DNA from: Nitratifractor sp.
GTDB taxonomy: Bacteria > Campylobacterota > Campylobacteria > Campylobacterales > Sulfurovaceae
DNA length: 47,724 bases
Direction of reading: 5' to 3'
Assembly (NCBI GenBank): GCA_015488535.1
Contig: WFNP01000081.1
Coordinates: forward strand, 1-47,724
In this document: one piece after another, positions 43,888-47,724 of the stretch
Position numbering within the stretch: position 1 is the stretch's first letter
Layout: every line of letters starts with the position of its first letter
Notes under the pieces: model-generated
Seen by the model: the letters and a program-made list of their open reading frames with translations, nothing else
Told to the model about the DNA's origin: nothing
The model's database searches: none
Position numbers and translations under genes: made by a program

Positions 43888-45225
43888 CTATTCTTGATTG
43901 CCGAATACTCTCTCAAATATCTTATCTACATTTTTGGTATAGTAGTCATAATTAAAGGCTTCTCTAATTTGCTCCTCACTCAATTTACTTCTTAACTCTT
44001 CATCACTTAACAGATATTGTAAGAAGAGACTCTCACCCTTTTCATTGACAGTAGGTTTGCCCTGCTGTATCTCTTCCCATACCTTCATAGCGTTTCTTTG
44101 GACTATCTTATAAGCATCTTCTCTGCTGACTCCTGCTTTTGGAAGCTCAAGCAGTACTCTTTGACTAAAGACAAGACCTCCGGTTAGATTGAGATTTTTC
44201 ATCATATTTTCAGGCATTACTGTCAGATTTGCTATTACATTATTAAATCTATGAAGCATAAAATCACTTGTAATAAAGCTATCCGGTAACCAAAATCTCT
44301 CTGTGGAGCTATGAGATATATCTCTTTCGTGCCACAAAGCTACATTCTCCATTGCCGGTATTACATAAGCTCTAATCATTCTAGCAAGTCCGGTAATATT
44401 CTCTGTTAAAATCGGATTTCTTTTATGTGGCATTGCTGAGCTTCCCTTTTGACCTTTGGCAAAATACTCTTCTGCTTCATACACTTCTGTTCTTTGCCAA
44501 TGTCTAACTTGAACTGCAAACTTTTCTATTGAACTTGCCATTAGTGCCAAGCTACTGGCAAGTCTGGCATATCTATCTCTTTGAATTACCTGGTTACTAA
44601 CTGGAGCTGGTTTTAATCCTAACTCTTTACAAGCTATCTCTTCAAGCTCAAGAGGAGCGTGTGCAAAATTACCCATAGCTCCACTAATTTGACCAACAGC
44701 GATTACTTCCATAGTCTGCTCTAAATTCTCTAAGTGTCTCTTCATCTCATCATACCAGACAGCTAAGACAAGACCAAATGTAATAGGCTCTCCATGTATG
44801 CCATGGCTTCTACCTACCATCAGAGTATATTTATGCTCAAAGGCTCTTTTTTTGATTGACTCCATTACCATCTTTACATCTTTTATAATCAATTCAAGAG
44901 AGTCTCTCATTTGAAGAGCCACAGCAGTATCTACTGTATCAGAGCTTGTCATTCCATAGTGAAACCACCTGCTCTCTTCTCCAAGGCTCTCTGCTACACT
45001 TGTGGTAAATGCTATTAAATCGTGTCTTGTTACTGCTTCAATCTCATCAATTCTTTTTACACTAAATGTTGCATTTTCTACAATCTTTTTAGCATCTTCA
45101 TCCGGAATAAGTCCAAGTTTATTCCACGCTTTTACAACTGCTTTTTCTACCTCAAGCCACGCAGCATATCTGGCCTCTTGAGTCCATTTCTGTTTCATCT
45201 CTTCTCTAGCATATCTTTCAACCAT
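43888..45225 (-). CDS. purB: Adenylosuccinate lyase
   Basis: Removes fumarate from SAICAR and adenylosuccinate in purine synthesis. The 445-residue protein starts MVERYAREEMKQKWTQEARY. It contains the substrate-site strings TSSDTVDTAVALQM and GRSHGIHGEPITFGL (catalytic His) and the superfamily signature GSSAMPHKRNP. HERDISHSSTERFWLPD is also complete. It is divergent from the RluA-type gene across a 72-base gap. Confidence 0.97.
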   Translation of the reverse strand: MVERYAREEMKQKWTQEARYAAWLEVEKAVVKAWNKLGLIPDEDAKKIVENATFSVKRIDEIEAVTRHDLIAFTTSVAESLGEESRWFHYGMTSSDTVDTAVALQMRDSLELIIKDVKMVMESIKKRAFEHKYTLMVGRSHGIHGEPITFGLVLAVWYDEMKRHLENLEQTMEVIAVGQISGAMGNFAHAPLELEEIACKELGLKPAPVSNQVIQRDRYARLASSLALMASSIEKFAVQVRHWQRTEVYEAEEYFAKGQKGSSAMPHKRNPILTENITGLARMIRAYVIPAMENVALWHERDISHSSTERFWLPDSFITSDFMLHRFNNVIANLTVMPENMMKNLNLTGGLVFSQRVLLELPKAGVSREDAYKIVQRNAMKVWEEIQQGKPTVNEKGESLFLQYLLSDEELRSKLSEEQIREAFNYDYYTKNVDKIFERVFGNQE

Positions 45226-45297
45226 AAAACACCTTTCATAATTACTATCTGTATTTTGGATATTATTCTACTCAAATCCAAGTTAAGGATAATAGCA

Positions 45298-46248
45298 GTG
45301 CCTTTCATAAAAGATAATTTTTATATAGATGAACCAATTCCGGCTTTTATTATGCTAATGCAAAGATATGGAATATCCCAACCTGAAGCCCAAAGGATAA
45401 TAGACAGAGGCAGAATTTTAGTAGAGGGTCAAACATTGGCTGATAAAGCTGTAGAGATATCGGGTAATACTGAAGTTATAATCTTTAAACCTGTTAGCAA
45501 GGGTAATTTGCCAATTTTTAAAACAAAAGATTTTATAGTCTTTGATAAACCAAGTGGTATTTTAGTCCATCCCAAAACAAAAGCTACCCCCTACTCTATG
45601 CTTGATGAAGTCCGCTCCTTTGGTGGCAAAGATGCAAATGCAGCACATCGAATTGATATGGAGACATCAGGACTTTTAATTGCAAGTTTGCATAAAGAGG
45701 CTGAAAAATTTTTAAAAGGAGCGTTTGAAAAAAAAGATATTCAAAAGAGTTATAGAGCCTGGGTTAGAGGAAAAGTTGATAAACCATTCAGTGTTAATAA
45801 ACCTATCATTGTCAATCAAGACTATTCAAGGATTAAACATAAAGTATTTATTTCAGATAATGGGAAAGAGGCTTTTACTGAATTTATACCTATAGTATAT
45901 AATGAAAAGTATGATGCAACACTACTTGAGTGTATTCCTCATACAGGTAGGACTCACCAGATTAGAATACATTTGTTTCATGTGAAACATCCCATATTGG
46001 GTGATCCTCTATATGGTGTCAATTATGAAACAGCCGAGAAGTATCTGGAGAAGAGATTGAGCAATGAAGAGAGAAAATTTACAACTGGTGCGACAAGATT
46101 AATGCTACATGCTTACTCTTTAGATTTTGAGATGAATGAAAACAGATACTATATTGTAAGTCAAAACAGATTTATAGATTTATCAAAGAGCGTAGCTTTA
46201 GGTAATGATAGAGAAAAAAACATAGATGATGGCTGGAAACATTATTGA
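45298..46248 (+). CDS. RluA family pseudouridine synthase
   Basis: Isomerises uridines in rRNA or tRNA. The 316 residues have an S4-like N-terminus (FIMLMQRYGISQPEAQRIIDRG), then IVFDKPSGILVHP, and the catalytic aspartate (Asp120) in AAHRIDMETSGLLI. The later PHTGRTHQIRIHLFHVKHPILGDPLYG is the RluA hallmark. The frame is open upstream into purB, but the GTG at 45298 with AAGGA before it is the sensible start. Which RluA/C/D target it modifies cannot be decided. Confidence 0.93.
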   Translation: MPFIKDNFYIDEPIPAFIMLMQRYGISQPEAQRIIDRGRILVEGQTLADKAVEISGNTEVIIFKPVSKGNLPIFKTKDFIVFDKPSGILVHPKTKATPYSMLDEVRSFGGKDANAAHRIDMETSGLLIASLHKEAEKFLKGAFEKKDIQKSYRAWVRGKVDKPFSVNKPIIVNQDYSRIKHKVFISDNGKEAFTEFIPIVYNEKYDATLLECIPHTGRTHQIRIHLFHVKHPILGDPLYGVNYETAEKYLEKRLSNEERKFTTGATRLMLHAYSLDFEMNENRYYIVSQNRFIDLSKSVALGNDREKNIDDGWKHY

Positions 46249-46285
46249 CTTTTATATAATAAAGCTTGATTTTATAATTAAGATA

Positions 46286-46291
46286 TATAAT
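46286..46291 (+). promoter_or_regulatory. Putative -10 box for the tRNA-Leu gene
   Basis: TATAAT in AGATATATAATATTG, 20 bases before the tRNA 5' end. A TTGATT at 46266 is too close to be a good -35. Confidence 0.4.
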
Positions 46292-46310
46292 ATTGCAGTA
46301 AATCATTTAT

Positions 46311-46397
46311 GCGGATGTGGCGGAATTGGTAGACGCGCTAGATTCAGGTTCTAGTGGGAGCAATCCCGTGGAGGTTCAAGTCCTCTCATCCGCACCA
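46311..46397 (+). tRNA. tRNA-Leu (anticodon CAG)
   Basis: 87 bases including an encoded CCA. The acceptor stem GCGGATG pairs with CATCCGC. The D arm contains GGCGGAATTGGTAGACGCG. The anticodon stem CTAGA/TCTAG holds loop TTCAGGT with anticodon CAG. A long class II variable arm (GGGAGCAATCCC) and T arm GGTTCAAGTCC follow. These are all leucine tRNA features. It reads CUG codons. Confidence 0.97.
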
Positions 46398-46409
46398 TAT
46401 ACAAAAAGA

Positions 46410-46973
46410 CTATTTGATACTCTCAGACCCTCTTTCAGAAAGTTTCTTTTGCAAAGCAGCCAAATGCCTTTTTTGATTATTCATTCTGTTTTTTATATCA
46501 TCCAACTCTCTTGATAACTCTTCTATCTTTTTAATTTTTTCATCATCATTTTCAGGGATAAATTCAAAGTGACCTTTTATCATATCCATAAAGAAATATA
46601 ATAGATTTACATTTTTACTCTTCTTCTTTTTAATATTTTTTCTACTCAAATCATCAGCTATCAAATTGGCTTCTCTCGGTATCCAACTCAAACCAATTCT
46701 GTAATGCTGAACTATTTTTTGAATTTTTGCATCATCTACTGCACTCTGATTATCAGAGAGTATATGATAATTTTCATTCCCTCTTTGGATAATATAAATT
46801 ACTGCATACATTATGGCAAACTTCTCTGCTTCTGTAATATTTTTGGGAATTTGCTGCTTGAGTCGCAAGACTATACCCTTATCTCTAACCTTGTCATACA
46901 GTGCTATTTTATAAATACTATGCTCACTGTCTCTTTTGCTTGAAGCATCTACATATATAAGTTTTCTTGCCAT
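46410..46973 (-). CDS. RNase H-fold protein with coiled-coil tail
   Basis: 187 residues. The N-terminal 112 have RNase HI topology, with likely catalytic residues Asp9 (IYVDASS), Glu48 or Glu50 (ITEAEKFAIMYAV), Asp74 (LSDNQSAVDD) and Asp107/108 (ANLIADDLSRKN). WIPREANLIADDLSR is typical of RNase H-like proteins. The tail (about 135-187) is Glu/Lys/Arg-rich and likely coiled-coil (IKKIEELSRELDDIKNRM). Its role, RNA-DNA hybrid removal or another, is uncertain. It converges on the tRNA gene and lies nine bases downstream of the partial AAA/nuclease gene. Confidence 0.82.
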   Translation of the reverse strand: MARKLIYVDASSKRDSEHSIYKIALYDKVRDKGIVLRLKQQIPKNITEAEKFAIMYAVIYIIQRGNENYHILSDNQSAVDDAKIQKIVQHYRIGLSWIPREANLIADDLSRKNIKKKKSKNVNLLYFFMDMIKGHFEFIPENDDEKIKKIEELSRELDDIKNRMNNQKRHLAALQKKLSERGSESIK

Positions 46974-46982
46974 GACAACCCT

Positions 46983-47724
46983 TTACTTTTTATTATAAAT
47001 TATATCCCATTCATAACTAATGATATTTTTACTTTTACTATCAAATCCAATACCTATCAAATATATATCCCTGTTTTCACTTAGATACTTTTGATGATAG
47101 TTTTTGGCTTTAATCTGCTCCAAAGCCTCGCCATTTCCGACTTTAAACTCAATGATATAAATTTTATCAATTATAAACAGAGTCATATCAACCCTGCCTC
47201 TATTTGTAACATCTTCTGCTATAATTCTTACTCCCAAAGATGCTAAATAGGCATAAATTACACTGGCATAGTATCCTTCAAATTCACCTATCTCATTTTT
47301 GACATAGTTGTTATATGGAATTGAGGCAAAGAGTGAAGAAAGAATATTTTTAAACTCTTCTAATTTAGCTTCTTTTAGAGTATTAAATATATCTCTTCTA
47401 AAAGAATCATCTACTCTTTTTGTTAGATAATCAATAATTAGTTTATTTAGTGAAATTTGCACCTCTTTATTTGGCACTGTTAGTTTATAGCTTATTGTTT
47501 CATCAAAATCAATAAACTGCTCTTTTATTGTCAAGTATCCAGCTTGATAGAGCAAAACTTCAAGCTTTAAATCCTCTATCTCAAAGCTATTTAAAAATAT
47601 TTCACTTATAACCAAATTTTCAAGTTCAGGGATATAATAAGAGCCTCTTTTTAACATCTCAATGAGTGAGTAGCTTTGACCACTCTCCCACCAATAGTTA
47701 GAGAATTTTTTGCTACTAAATAAT
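46983..47724 (-). CDS. AAA-ATPase-like / PD-(D/E)XK nuclease domain protein, 5' end beyond the window
   Basis: The frame is open to the last base, giving about 246 residues of the C-terminal half of a paralogue of 23307-24836. Near-identical strings are shared: IEDLKLEVLLYQAGYLTI, SLFASIPYNNYVKNEI, and YASLGVRIIAEDVTNRGRVDMTL is matched almost throughout. The nuclease Asp (RVDMTL) and Glu-x-Lys (IYIIEFKVG) are kept. The ATP-binding half is outside the window, so it cannot be said whether the gene is complete. An internal ATG at 47657 is not the start. Confidence 0.88.
   Translation of the reverse strand, partial: LFSSKKFSNYWWESGQSYSLIEMLKRGSYYIPELENLVISEIFLNSFEIEDLKLEVLLYQAGYLTIKEQFIDFDETISYKLTVPNKEVQISLNKLIIDYLTKRVDDSFRRDIFNTLKEAKLEEFKNILSSLFASIPYNNYVKNEIGEFEGYYASVIYAYLASLGVRIIAEDVTNRGRVDMTLFIIDKIYIIEFKVGNGEALEQIKAKNYHQKYLSENRDIYLIGIGFDSKSKNIISYEWDIIYNKK

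Noticed and set aside
45022-45297. Upstream extension of the RluA-type gene
   Set aside because: These 92 codons overlap purB, lack any S4 similarity, and a better GTG start with a ribosome site lies at 45298.

Overview
The window looks like a chromosomal piece of a free-living Campylobacterota (Epsilonproteobacteria), of the Sulfurovum/Sulfurimonas kind. This is inferred from AT-rich DNA, TAAAAT/TATAAT -10 boxes with little -35 signal, thrS-infC not followed by rpmI-rplT, flavin-dependent ThyX, an atypical 2-Cys Tpx, and an unlinked XerH/XerD-size recombinase. No species can be named from the sequence alone. Most genes are housekeeping; the accessory content sits in a few patches.

Layout: 1-2965 (minus strand) is thyX, an L,D-transpeptidase and a GNAT acetyltransferase whose 3' end looks replaced. 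3091-5086 (plus) is dgt and an EamA exporter, closed by a strong bidirectional terminator. 5205-6980 (minus) is a SpoIIAA-like STAS protein and a DUF3300 envelope protein. 7099-15333 (minus) is a complete type I restriction-modification locus in the order hsdM, AlbA_2-type ATPase, hsdS, hsdR, with two REPIN-like palindromic elements directly flanking hsdS. It lies just downstream of dnaE (15370-18927). 19038-20383 holds YfdX and a 55-residue cysteine protein that is easy to miss. 20458-27496 (plus) holds a Xer-type recombinase, an orphan TRAP binding protein, a PhyH-type oxygenase, an AAA/PD-(D/E)XK protein, a BaiN-like flavoprotein, an inositol-phosphatase family enzyme and tpx.

27545-30448 (minus) is the most unusual patch. 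It is a tight operon of a Tat-exported transglutaminase-like protein, a single polypeptide joining a TusA domain to a MerT mercury-transport domain, and a secreted MerP-like protein. These are followed by a decayed DUF4160-DUF2442 pair and a small secreted protein. No mercuric reductase or MerR is in the window.

30562-35672 (plus) is a compact run: aat, tal, pilT, rplY, pth, lptF/G. It is followed by a YbhB-like protein (minus), thrS-infC and a second L,D-transpeptidase (plus). 40776-43778 (minus) is a three-gene ABC exporter (adaptor, permease, ATPase) with a perfect palindrome at its promoter. Then come purB (minus), an RluA-type pseudouridine synthase (plus), tRNA-Leu(CAG), an RNase H-fold protein, and the edge of a second AAA/PD-(D/E)XK gene closely related to the one at 23307.

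No CRISPR array, rRNA, prophage or intact transposase was seen. The best candidates for something undescribed are the TusA-MerT fusion operon and the REPIN-bounded hsdS. Short degenerate CYAATAYA-type repeats also recur in three intergenic spots.
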